Under the pieces are notes generated by a model that was given only the letters and a program-made list of their open reading frames with translations, ran no database searches and was not told the origin of the DNA. Shown one piece after another: positions 33,782 through 41,124 of a stretch of 64,000 nucleotides of DNA. Made by a program: the position numbers and the translations under genes. Within the stretch, counting starts at the first letter, position 1. Each line of letters begins with the position of its first letter. The stretch is from CAZRVH01 sp964608325 (GTDB lineage Bacteria > Patescibacteriota > Gracilibacteria > Peribacterales > Peribacteraceae): contig CAZSMX010000005.1 in NCBI GenBank assembly GCA_964608325.1, positions 1-64,000 on the forward strand, given 5' to 3'.

Positions 33782-34330
33782 ATGGATCAACAGCCCGTAC
33801 AGGATCAGAAAGAGGTGATTACGCCGGAGATCGTCCAGTCGACGCCCTCCGATGACGTCGAGGAAAACAAGGATATCGCCGCGCTGAGTTATGCGTGGAT
33901 CCTTTCCATCGTCGTTTTCTTCACGAGACGGAATTCCCCGTTTGTCCGCTTCCATGCGAAGCAGGGAATCGTGCTTTTCATCTTGAGCATCGCGTTCTGG
34001 ATGGTACCGTTCGTCGGACGCATGCTCGAATTGGTCGTTCTTGCTTTCTGCGCGCTCGGCTTCATCAACGCGGCGCAGGGAAAGTGGAAGGATTTGCCGC
34101 TCATCGGTGCCGCTGCGCGCGGCGATTGGAAGGCGGTTCGCGAATCTTGGAAGTCCGTCGTTCATACCGTAGCCGAAAGCTGGAGACATTTTCGAAAGGA
34201 AAAACACGCGAACCCCCCGACCCCCGCGGCGGAAACGCAGGCTGAGAAAAAGCCCGATGAGCCGGTCGTATCCGATGCCATTCCCGCCGCCCCGGAAGCG
34301 GCTCCCGTTCCGCCCGAACAAAACGTATGA
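33782..34330 (+). CDS. DUF4870-like small membrane protein
   Basis: The protein has 182 residues. The segment ENKDIAALSYAWILSIVVFF followed by PFVRFHAKQG and two further hydrophobic segments resembles DUF4870/Tic20-like membrane proteins. The N-terminus is acidic and the C-terminus is a Pro/Ala/Glu-rich disordered tail. TATACT (33769-33774) ends 7 bases before ATG 33782; the longer start at 33743 would include the promoter. Its stop overlaps the pyrH start (ATGA), so the two are translationally coupled. Confidence 0.78.
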   Translation: MDQQPVQDQKEVITPEIVQSTPSDDVEENKDIAALSYAWILSIVVFFTRRNSPFVRFHAKQGIVLFILSIAFWMVPFVGRMLELVVLAFCALGFINAAQGKWKDLPLIGAAARGDWKAVRESWKSVVHTVAESWRHFRKEKHANPPTPAAETQAEKKPDEPVVSDAIPAAPEAAPVPPEQNV

Positions 34331-35031
34331 CCTACAAGCGCATCATGCTGAAACTGTCCGGTGAGTCCTTCTCGAAGGAAAAAGGACAGGGTATTAACCA
34401 TGAGATTCTCCACGGCATGGCGTCTAAAATCGCGGACGTCGCCAAGAAGGGGACGCAGATCGTCATCGTAGTAGGCGGAGGAAACATCTGGCGTTACCGC
34501 GACACGATCGGAAGCGGCATAGAGCGCAACGCAAGCGATGCCATGGGCATGCTCGCGACGATCATGAACAGCGTGGCGTTGCAGGCCGCGCTTGAATCCG
34601 CTGGCATGTTTACGCGCATTCTATCCTCCATCAACGTGCCTCAGCTCGCCGAGCCGTTCATCCACAGGCGGGCCATCCGCCACTTGGAAAAAGGCCGCAT
34701 CGTCATTTGCGCCGGGGGAACGGGCAACCCGTATTTCACCACGGATTCCGCGGCCGCTTTGCGTGCGTTGGAACTGGGTTGCGAAGCACTGTTCAAGGCG
34801 ACGAACGTCGACGGCGTGTACGACAAGGATCCGCGCGCCAATCCGGACGCCGTCCTCTACAAAAAGCTGACCTACCAGGAGGCGATCGAGAAAAACCTCA
34901 ACGTGATGGACCAGGCGGCCTTCGCTCTCTGCCGGGACCAGAAATTGCCCATCCGCGTGTTCGACATGTCCGACGACAACCTCGGCAAGGCTGTGGACGG
35001 GCAGGATATCGGCACGTTGGTCCATGCGTAA
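34327..35031 (+). CDS. pyrH: UMP kinase
   Basis: The protein has 234 residues. It phosphorylates UMP to UDP. Amino-acid-kinase fold motifs: KRIMLKLSGESF at the start, VVGGGNIWR, DAMGMLATIMNSVALQAALE, and CAGGTGNPYFTTDSAAALRA. KATNVDGVYDKDPR completes the site. It overlaps the preceding gene by 4 bases. The order pyrH-frr is widely conserved. frr follows after 53 bases and has its own -10 element. Confidence 0.96.
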   Translation: MTYKRIMLKLSGESFSKEKGQGINHEILHGMASKIADVAKKGTQIVIVVGGGNIWRYRDTIGSGIERNASDAMGMLATIMNSVALQAALESAGMFTRILSSINVPQLAEPFIHRRAIRHLEKGRIVICAGGTGNPYFTTDSAAALRALELGCEALFKATNVDGVYDKDPRANPDAVLYKKLTYQEAIEKNLNVMDQAAFALCRDQKLPIRVFDMSDDNLGKAVDGQDIGTLVHA

Positions 35032-35084
35032 AAGCGACGCAAAGCAATTGAAATTCGCCCGCATACCCCTTATGCTTGCTTCCT

Positions 35085-35627
35085 ATGTCTGACGCACGCA
35101 TCTCATCCTTTACCGCTGATTTCGTCCGCATCCTCCAGCATCTCCACGGGGAGTTCGGGAAGCTCCAGACCGGACGCGCCAACGCCGCGCTAGTGGAGCA
35201 TATCGAAGCAGAATCCTACGGGCAGCGCATGCCGCTGAAAGCCGTGGCCAGCATCAGCGTGCAGGATGCCAAGACCATCGTCATCCAGCCGTGGGACAAG
35301 TCCGTGCTTCAGTCCATCGAGAAGGCCATTCAGATTGCGAACATCGGCGTGAACCCCGTGAACGACGGAACGCTCATCCGCCTCGTCCTGCCGCCTATGA
35401 CCACGGAGCGCCGCGAACAGCTCAAGAAGATCGTGCACACGCTTTCCGAGGAGGCGCGCATTTCCGTTCGCCAGGCTCGCCAGAAAGCGCTCGATGCCAT
35501 CAAGCAGGATCCCAACGAGACGCTGCGCAAGTCGCTGGAAAACCAGCTTCAGAAGGAAGTGGATGCAGCCAATGCGAAAATCGACGAATCCCGTAAGTCC
35601 AAGGAGGAAGAGGTGATGAAGATCTGA
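35085..35627 (+). CDS. frr: Ribosome recycling factor
   Basis: The protein has 180 residues, near the usual 185. With EF-G it splits post-termination ribosomes. Typical features: the three-helix bundle with GKLQTGRANAALVEHI, the central small domain (LKAVASISVQDAKTIVIQPWD, INPVNDGTLIRL-like), and the Glu/Lys-rich last helix. TATGCT (35071-35076) ends 8 bases before ATG 35085; the TTG at 35076 overlaps it and is rejected as a start. The SpoU methylase gene follows 2 bases after the stop. Confidence 0.95.
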   Translation: MSDARISSFTADFVRILQHLHGEFGKLQTGRANAALVEHIEAESYGQRMPLKAVASISVQDAKTIVIQPWDKSVLQSIEKAIQIANIGVNPVNDGTLIRLVLPPMTTERREQLKKIVHTLSEEARISVRQARQKALDAIKQDPNETLRKSLENQLQKEVDAANAKIDESRKSKEEEVMKI

Positions 35628-35629
35628 GC

Positions 35630-36085
35630 ATGGACCGATCGATCGTCCTTTTCGCGCACAACATCCGTTCCATGTGGAACGTCGGTTCGTTTTTCCGTAC
35701 CTGCGATGCCTTTGCCGTGGAGAAGATCTATCTTACGGGTTACACGGCGTTTCCTCCTCGCAAGGAAATATCCAAGACGGCGATCGGCGCAGAGGAGCAC
35801 GTCGCGTGGGAGCATCATGAGAGCCCCATTCCCACATTGGAAAACCTGAAGAAAGACGGATGGTCCCTCGTGGCCTTGGAGCTTACGCCGGACTCGAAAC
35901 AACTCCCGACTTTCAAGCCCGCGAAGAAAACATGCCTCATCGTCGGTCACGAACTGACGGGCGTTCCCGAGGATATCTTGTCGCTATGCGACGACGTGGT
36001 TGCCATTGGCATGCTGGGGCACAAGGAATCCCTGAATGTCGCTGTGGCCGCCGGCGTGGCGTTGCACCACCTGCGTTTCGCCTGA
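35630..36085 (+). CDS. SpoU/TrmH-family RNA 2'-O-methyltransferase
   Basis: The protein has 151 residues, a single SPOUT domain. Motif 1 appears as NIRSMWNVGSFFRTCDAF with the catalytic Arg. Motif 2 is LIVGHELTGVPEDIL and motif 3 is IGMLGHKESLNVAVAAGVAL, which form the trefoil knot. Size suggests a TrmL- or TrmH-like enzyme acting on tRNA; the target nucleotide cannot be stated. It is the last gene of the pyrH-frr cluster, followed by a terminator. Confidence 0.88.
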   Translation: MDRSIVLFAHNIRSMWNVGSFFRTCDAFAVEKIYLTGYTAFPPRKEISKTAIGAEEHVAWEHHESPIPTLENLKKDGWSLVALELTPDSKQLPTFKPAKKTCLIVGHELTGVPEDILSLCDDVVAIGMLGHKESLNVAVAAGVALHHLRFA

Positions 36086-36089
36086 TATG

Positions 36090-36115
36090 AAAAACGGGCC
36101 TTTCGGCCCGTTTTT
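36090..36115. terminator. Bidirectional intrinsic terminator
   Basis: AAAAACGGGCC, loop tttc, GGCCCGTTTTT. It lies between the SpoU methylase gene and the convergent bactofilin-like gene. Confidence 0.92.
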
Positions 36116-36143
36116 AAAATGTCATGGTGATCTTTTCGAACCA

Positions 36144-37352
36144 TCAGCGGTTCTTCATGAAGATCTGGTGTTTCATCGACAACAGGGATCCCAAGCCCAT
36201 CATGATGAGCACGCAACGCGCGAGCCATCCGAGGAAGGGGATCACCCACAGGAGTTTCAGGAGCAGGAAGACGCCGAGCGACAGGAAGAAGATCGTGACG
36301 GCGTTCCACTTCTTCTTGTTTTTCATTTCGATCCATCGAGCGAAGACCATGGAAGAGAAGATGGTGGAGAAGTAGAGCGACACCAGATACATGGCCAGCA
36401 CAGCGACGGCCACGGGAATGCCGATGAACGTGAGCAAGAGGACGAGGAAGAGGATGGGGGTCAGGATGATGTACAGGAATCCGATGAGAAGGGACATCCA
36501 CGGCTGCTTGTCCAGCGTCTTCGCGGCGTTCTTAAAGAACTCGCGGCTGAAGAAAAGCAGGAGCCCGATCACGAACGCGGCCGAGAAGATGGAAAACAAG
36601 GTGACGCCGGCAAGCAATCCCGCAGCTCCTTCTTTCACGCCGTCATGCTGTTCGTATTTCAAATCATTGCGGAATGTGGCGGTTCCTTTCACGGAAGCCT
36701 TCAAATCGCGCTGTCCCTGCACGGACCAATAATCAAGGTTGCCGTTGAAGCGGGCGGTTTCGCCGACCGCGAACGACGTTCCCGTCACGGTCGCGTTGGA
36801 AGCGATCAATCCGTTCACTGCTACGTCGTCGCCCCGGATTTCCGTGATGCCATTCACCGTTCCATTCACGGTAATATCGCTGCCGTAGGCCTTTAGCATT
36901 CCATTCACCGTTCCGTCGATGACCACCGTTCCGCCCGTGACGAGGAGTCCGCCGCCGATCACCGCTGTTTTCTCGACGTGCAATTCTCCTGCCGCGACGG
37001 TCACCGTCCCGCTTACGCGCCCGCTGATGCTGACACTTCCGCCCAGCACGCGGATGTTGTCACGGATGCTTCCGGAAACGGATACTTCGCCTCCGGCGAC
37101 TTGAAGGTCGCCCGCGACCGTGGAGGTAACCAATACCTTTCCCGCGGCGACGTTGATGTTGCCGTTCACGTTTTCGGACAGCGTCACCTGTTCGCCGACC
37201 GCGTACGTATCGTTTCCGATGGAAATCTGAACGGGTGGTTTGACGATGCGGTTTTCATCCTGTGCGGATGCGAACGGAACATGTGCGAAACAAACGGACG
37301 CCGTTGAGAGGGCGATGCCGACTGCGGCAAGGGATGCGATGGAGCGTTTCAT
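36144..37352 (-). CDS. Exported bactofilin-like (polymer-forming) protein with C-terminal membrane domain
   Basis: The protein has 402 residues. A signal peptide (about 1-29) precedes a right-handed beta-helix-like region (about 45-220) with short repeats such as GSVSISGRVSGTV and GTVNGITEIRG, matching bactofilin-type polymer-forming domains. The C-terminal half has about five hydrophobic helices (about 235-390). A membrane domain after an exported beta-helix suggests an envelope scaffold. ATG 37352 follows a short C/T-rich leader (ttccttccccttttt) almost identical to those of the genes starting at 1669 and 49485; TATACT lies 25 bases upstream. Confidence 0.82.
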   Translation of the reverse strand: MKRSIASLAAVGIALSTASVCFAHVPFASAQDENRIVKPPVQISIGNDTYAVGEQVTLSENVNGNINVAAGKVLVTSTVAGDLQVAGGEVSVSGSIRDNIRVLGGSVSISGRVSGTVTVAAGELHVEKTAVIGGGLLVTGGTVVIDGTVNGMLKAYGSDITVNGTVNGITEIRGDDVAVNGLIASNATVTGTSFAVGETARFNGNLDYWSVQGQRDLKASVKGTATFRNDLKYEQHDGVKEGAAGLLAGVTLFSIFSAAFVIGLLLFFSREFFKNAAKTLDKQPWMSLLIGFLYIILTPILFLVLLLTFIGIPVAVAVLAMYLVSLYFSTIFSSMVFARWIEMKNKKKWNAVTIFFLSLGVFLLLKLLWVIPFLGWLARCVLIMMGLGSLLSMKHQIFMKNR

Positions 37353-37426
37353 AAAAAGGGGAAGGAAATTACCCACCAGTATAGTGATTCTCGCCTTAAT
37401 GTATATTGATTGCTTCTTTTTCTATG

Positions 37427-39559
37427 TTAAATGCAGTCGATGGGATCGACGTCGACGACCACCTCCGAAAGATCCAGTTTCGGCAGGAGTCTGCGGATAT
37501 TGTGGCCGCGTAACAGCACGTGCCAAACTTTCCCCGAGCCGAACAGCGTCGGCGCGGCCATGACGCTGGCGAACAGCGATTCCGCTTTGATGAAACCTTG
37601 CAGGTCCTGCTGCAGTTTTTTCGCGCGCACGTTCGGCGTCGTGCCGCTTATCAGGAATCGAATCATATCCGATGCCGGCGGATAGTTGAGCGTCGTTCGA
37701 AGTTTCAATTCCGTTTCCATGTAATCCTCGGTGCGGTGTTCCGACGCCGCCACGACTTCCATGGTCGCGGGACGGAATGTTTGGATGATCACGTCGCCCG
37801 GCTTGGCGCGTCCACTGCGGCCCGTGAGCTGCGTCAGGAGTTGGAACACGCGTTCGCCCGCGCGGAAGTGGGGGAGCGAGAGACCGACGTCCGCGAGGAG
37901 CACCGCGGCGAGCGTTACCTCCGGAAGGTCTAGTCCTTTCACCACGCTCTGCGTGCCAAGAAGGATATCCGCTTCGCGATCGCGCATTTTCTTCAATAGG
38001 TCCCTCATCTGTTCCGGATGTTTCAACGTGTCGCTGTCAGCGCGGAGCAGCCGCGCTTTGGGGAAGCGCATGCCGATAAGTTCTTCGAGCCTCTGCGTTC
38101 CGGCGCCCACGGGCATGAGGTCCACGGATTGGCAATGGGGGCAGCGTGCCGGAATAGTCGCGGTGACGCCGGAGAAGTGATCCATCAGATACGGGTTACC
38201 GCGCCCGTCACGATGCACGGTGTACGGCAGCTGGGATTCCGGAGACACGAGGCGGCGCCTGCAATTCAAGCACAGGACCGCCGTCGCGATGCCGCGGCGG
38301 TTCAGAAACAATACGGTTTGTTCCCCCTTGTCCAAGCGTTGCTGGATCGCCTCCAGGAGAGGAGGGGAGAACGGATACAGATCCCCGAATTTTACGCCTG
38401 CCAAATCGATCACGCGTACGTTCGGCAGCGCCTGGTCTTTGTAGCGCCTGGAGATGCGGGCCAGGTGATACTGTCCGTTTTTCGTGCGCGCCCAACTTTC
38501 CAGTGAGGGCGTGGCGGAACCGAGCACGAGTTTGGCGCCCGCGAATTCGCATAGTTTCTCCGCGGTATCGCGCGCATGGTAGCGCGGCGTCTGCTCGTTC
38601 TTGTACGTCCATTCATGCTCTTCGTCGATGATCACGAGCCCCAGGTTGCGGCACGGCGCGAACAGTGCCGAACGCGAACCGATGACAAGCGCCGCTTCGC
38701 CCGAATGGATGCGCTTCCATTCTTCCCGTCGCGACGCGGGCGTCAGGCGGCTGTGCAGCACGGCGATGTGTTCGCGGTGGAACATCTCCTCGAACCTGTG
38801 GATGGTGTGTTCGGTCAGAAGGATTTCCGGAACCAACAGGATCGACTGCTTCCCGACCCTGGCCATATCGGCGATCATCTCCGCGTAGACTTCGGTCTTT
38901 CCGCTGCCCGTGATACCGAACAACAGAGATGGTTTCTTTTCCGCTTTCATCGCGTCGTACGCGGCTTTCTGTTCTTCCGTGAGCACGTGCGGATCCTTTT
39001 CAATCGCGTACGACGTGCGGTTGACCACCGCGTCCATGCGCTCCTCCGCCACGATGTATCCTTTCTCGATGAGGCCCTTCGCCGCGGCGCTGCTCCACGC
39101 CCCGCTTTTGCGCAAAGCCTCGAGAGTTACCCAATCCTTTCCCGCGAGTTCATCGAGTATTGCTTCCTGCCGTTTGCCGAGTGTCCCATCGGTTTCTTTC
39201 GCCGTTCGCGTGAATCCTTTTTCCGGTTGGGGAAGCAGCGTGCGCCAAGGCGAACCGGGGAGGAACGGCGTCAGCGCGCCACGGATGGAGCAGTGGTAGT
39301 ATTCGGCCATCCAGCGCAATGTTTTCACCTGTGCTTCCGTGAGAACGGGGACGTCGTGCATCCTTTCCGAAATAAATTTCACGTCGAACGCCGGCGCCTC
39401 CGTCGAATCGTCCGTTCCGAGCAGCAATCCTTCGGTGTCCTTCTTTCGCAAATTGATTTTCACGAGCATTCCTTCGCGTAGGTCCATGTCCTTCGCGTCG
39501 TAGGTGAGGCCGTTGCCGATTCCGGGCGAACGGGTGGCCGGAAGCACGATCCATTTCAT
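37427..39559 (-). CDS. priA: Primosomal protein N' (replication restart helicase) with reduced zinc site
   Basis: The protein has 710 residues. It reloads the replisome at stalled forks. Features: an N-terminal DNA-binding domain (about 1-105), Walker A GITGSGKTE, IIDEEHEWTYK, LGSATPSLESW, and C-terminal motifs LGTQSVVKGLD and QLTGRSGRAKPGD. Usual PriA has eight Cys forming two zinc sites. Here only the outer pairs remain (CLNC at 427/430 and CPHC at 473/476), while the inner pairs are missing (PESQLPYTVH and YLMDHFSG in their place). One zinc site is therefore probably lost. ATG 39559 is preferred over GTG 39565. Confidence 0.94.
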   Translation of the reverse strand: MKWIVLPATRSPGIGNGLTYDAKDMDLREGMLVKINLRKKDTEGLLLGTDDSTEAPAFDVKFISERMHDVPVLTEAQVKTLRWMAEYYHCSIRGALTPFLPGSPWRTLLPQPEKGFTRTAKETDGTLGKRQEAILDELAGKDWVTLEALRKSGAWSSAAAKGLIEKGYIVAEERMDAVVNRTSYAIEKDPHVLTEEQKAAYDAMKAEKKPSLLFGITGSGKTEVYAEMIADMARVGKQSILLVPEILLTEHTIHRFEEMFHREHIAVLHSRLTPASRREEWKRIHSGEAALVIGSRSALFAPCRNLGLVIIDEEHEWTYKNEQTPRYHARDTAEKLCEFAGAKLVLGSATPSLESWARTKNGQYHLARISRRYKDQALPNVRVIDLAGVKFGDLYPFSPPLLEAIQQRLDKGEQTVLFLNRRGIATAVLCLNCRRRLVSPESQLPYTVHRDGRGNPYLMDHFSGVTATIPARCPHCQSVDLMPVGAGTQRLEELIGMRFPKARLLRADSDTLKHPEQMRDLLKKMRDREADILLGTQSVVKGLDLPEVTLAAVLLADVGLSLPHFRAGERVFQLLTQLTGRSGRAKPGDVIIQTFRPATMEVVAASEHRTEDYMETELKLRTTLNYPPASDMIRFLISGTTPNVRAKKLQQDLQGFIKAESLFASVMAAPTLFGSGKVWHVLLRGHNIRRLLPKLDLSEVVVDVDPIDCI

Positions 39560-39618
39560 GTCCACAATGATGATCCATTTCTGTCACGCTGACCAGCGGC
39601 CCGTGAACAAAAAATGCG

Positions 39619-39647
39619 GTGACAAAAATTCCCGTTTCCGCTACACT
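39619..39647 (+). promoter_or_regulatory. Promoter of the 51-aa gene
   Basis: GTGACA (39619-39624), 17-base spacer, TACACT (39642-39647), then 7 bases to ATG 39655. One of the few leaderless promoters here with a recognisable -35. Confidence 0.6.
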
Positions 39648-39654
39648 GGGAGGC

Positions 39655-39810
39655 ATGCGACTGCCCCGCGAACCCTACAAGGCTGGTGAGAACGGAGCCC
39701 TTGCCGTAGCGGAAAACCTCGAGCGCGCGGATGGATTCCAAATCCGCGAAATCCAGTATGACGTTGCGCAATTGAGGAGCCGTTACGAGGCGTTGGTGTT
39801 GGCTCAATAA
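39655..39810 (+). CDS. Small hypothetical protein, 51 aa
   Basis: No family was recognised. The protein is soluble with a helical, acidic middle (NGALAVAENLERAD) and a likely second helix (VAQLRSRYEALVLAQ). The promoter at 39619-39647 directly abuts ATG 39655, which supports a real gene. An inverted repeat (GTTCC/GGAAC, 39811-39830) follows the stop. Confidence 0.55.
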   Translation: MRLPREPYKAGENGALAVAENLERADGFQIREIQYDVAQLRSRYEALVLAQ

Positions 39811-39867
39811 GTTCCGCGAATGGATGGAACAGAGGTATTGTTTGTAATGCCCCATCGTTTTTGATGT

Positions 39868-39916
39868 GTAGCGAAGTTGGTTAGAGCGCCCCGCTGCGCG
39901 GGGAGGCAGAGAGTTC
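39868..39916 (+). other. tRNA-Pro-like decoy 1
   Basis: The sequence follows tRNA-Pro (40196-40272) in the D-arm (agttggttagagcg) and variable/T-arm start (aggcagagagttc). Its anticodon arm is replaced by a tight GC hairpin, CCCCGC-TGC-GCGGGG, and the acceptor is missing. The -10 of the GIY-YIG gene lies at its end. Confidence 0.6.
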
Positions 39917-39929
39917 GTATCCTTTAGTC

Positions 39930-40205
39930 ATGTCGGGTTTCCTGTATTTGATTCAAAGCGATAAGGATAAATCGTTCTACTTCGGTTCGACGAATGACAT
40001 TAATCGTAGGCTTTACCAACACAATAATGGCGAATCGATCGGCACAAAGAACAAACGCCCCTGGAAACTTCGGGTTGTGATCAAGTTTGATAGCGAGGCA
40101 AATGCCCGGAGAATCGAGCAGAAGCTGAAATCATGCAAACAAAAGGTTGCCCTGCCATGGTTTTTGCGAGTTATTGCTGATAAAGTAGAGGAGTTCGGGG
40201 CGTAG
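39930..40205 (+). CDS. GIY-YIG nuclease-domain protein
   Basis: The protein has 91 residues, a stand-alone GIY-YIG domain of the UPF0213 size. Motifs: FLYLIQSDK and FYFGSTNDINRRLYQHN for the GIY-YIG core and catalytic Arg, then NKRPWKLRVVIKF and the Glu region ARRIEQKLKS. TATCCT (39918-39923) ends 6 bases before ATG 39930. The last 10 bases, including the TAG stop, overlap the 5' end of tRNA-Pro. It lies between two tRNA-like decoys, suggesting a small mobile or recombination-prone module; its substrate is unknown. Confidence 0.82.
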   Translation: MSGFLYLIQSDKDKSFYFGSTNDINRRLYQHNNGESIGTKNKRPWKLRVVIKFDSEANARRIEQKLKSCKQKVALPWFLRVIADKVEEFGA

Positions 40206-40272
40206 CTCAGTTGGCTAGAGCGTCTGGTTTGGGACCAGAAGGCCGAGAGTTCAAGTCCCTCCGCCCCGACCA
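40196..40272 (+). tRNA. tRNA-Pro (anticodon TGG), CCA encoded
   Basis: The acceptor CGGGGCG pairs with CGCCCCG, discriminator A, CCA. The anticodon stem TCTGG/CCAGA carries loop TTTGGGA (TGG). The T arm GAGAG/CCCTC has one mismatch. A T-rich run follows directly (cattttttct). Confidence 0.92.
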
Positions 40273-40353
40273 TTTTTTCTTTCAATTCAGTTGGCTATAG
40301 AGCGCCCCGCTTTGCGGGGAGGCCGCAGGTTCAAGTCCCTCCGCCCCGACCAT
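40249..40353 (+). repeat. 25-bp direct repeat of the tRNA-Pro 3' end
   Basis: Bases 40249-40273 (T arm through CCA plus T) recur without change at 40329-40353, 80 bases downstream. This resembles an attachment-site duplication at a tRNA 3' end and borders the AT-rich gene at 40355-41098. Confidence 0.75.
40288..40352 (+). other. tRNA-Pro-like decoy 2
   Basis: Matches tRNA-Pro from the D arm (cagttggctatagagcg) through a perfect 3' half ending in CCA. The anticodon arm is replaced by CCCCGC-TTT-GCGGGG, which leaves no anticodon loop. The same substituted hairpin appears in decoy 1. Confidence 0.65.
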
Positions 40354-40354
40354 C

Positions 40355-41098
40355 TTAAATCTTGTCAGCAGCAGCTTTGCTCTTTTTTATCTTATCTCTA
40401 AGAATTGGCTTAATCCCCAGGCATTTATAAATTGGATCTTCCATACTAATAAATAGAGCATCTATAATTTTTTCAATGCCTTCATTATTTGATTTTGCAT
40501 TTTCACACCACCCTTTTTTGCTTCTCTGAAATGACTCTTCGGAATCTTTTGCATAGCGTTCAGCATCTTCGGGTTTTATCTGATCAGTCAGTACAATTGC
40601 AGCTTCTGATAATTGTTTAAGACCAGTTGAGCGCAACAGATCTGGATCCAGGAATCTATTTTCTGCATGACTATGTGCGTCTCTTAATTCTGTTACCTGA
40701 TTGAATTTTTTGTGAGTTTCTTTTTTACAGTCATTGAAAAATTTCGTCATCTCTTCCTTATTTGAACAAGTCCTGATTACATCATGTTTTAATGATCCTA
40801 ATAACCTATTAATCGCATTTCTTAGAATTGTAATATCAGCAAGATATGCATGTATATGATGCTCTAATGACTCTTGATGTGTAATGTTCGAAGATGTTGG
40901 ATAAAAATCTGCAAAAAATGTTTCGTAACGTTTTACTTTTTTCAGTGATTGATTAAGAACATTGATCAGAAGTGAATAGCGCTCAAGCAACTGTTGATTT
41001 ACTCCTACAAAATCCAACTCCTCTTTCATTAATTTTGGATTAAGATAAATAAGAATTTCCATTTGTAACTGCTCAAATTCGTTTGGCATTTTTGTCAT
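40355..41098 (-). CDS. AT-rich, probably acquired helical protein; possible HEPN-like
   Basis: The protein has 247 residues, no recognised family. Base composition is strikingly AT-rich compared with all neighbours. The protein is almost wholly helical, with LRNAINRLLGSLKHD and later ELRDAHSHAENRF. The latter contains an R-x4-H pattern like that of HEPN ribonucleases, so a toxin or defence role is possible but weakly supported. ATG 41098 (MTKMPNEFEQ) is used. It sits directly beside the tRNA-Pro direct repeat, consistent with integration. Confidence 0.7.
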   Translation of the reverse strand: MTKMPNEFEQLQMEILIYLNPKLMKEELDFVGVNQQLLERYSLLINVLNQSLKKVKRYETFFADFYPTSSNITHQESLEHHIHAYLADITILRNAINRLLGSLKHDVIRTCSNKEEMTKFFNDCKKETHKKFNQVTELRDAHSHAENRFLDPDLLRSTGLKQLSEAAIVLTDQIKPEDAERYAKDSEESFQRSKKGWCENAKSNNEGIEKIIDALFISMEDPIYKCLGIKPILRDKIKKSKAAADKI

Positions 41099-41124
41099 AA
41101 TTAAGTTCAAGAAATAAACTTAAA

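Noticed and set aside
39930..40205. GIY-YIG gene as an intron-encoded homing endonuclease
   Set aside because: No interrupted host gene or group I/II intron core is visible; the tRNA-Pro next to it is intact and continuous.
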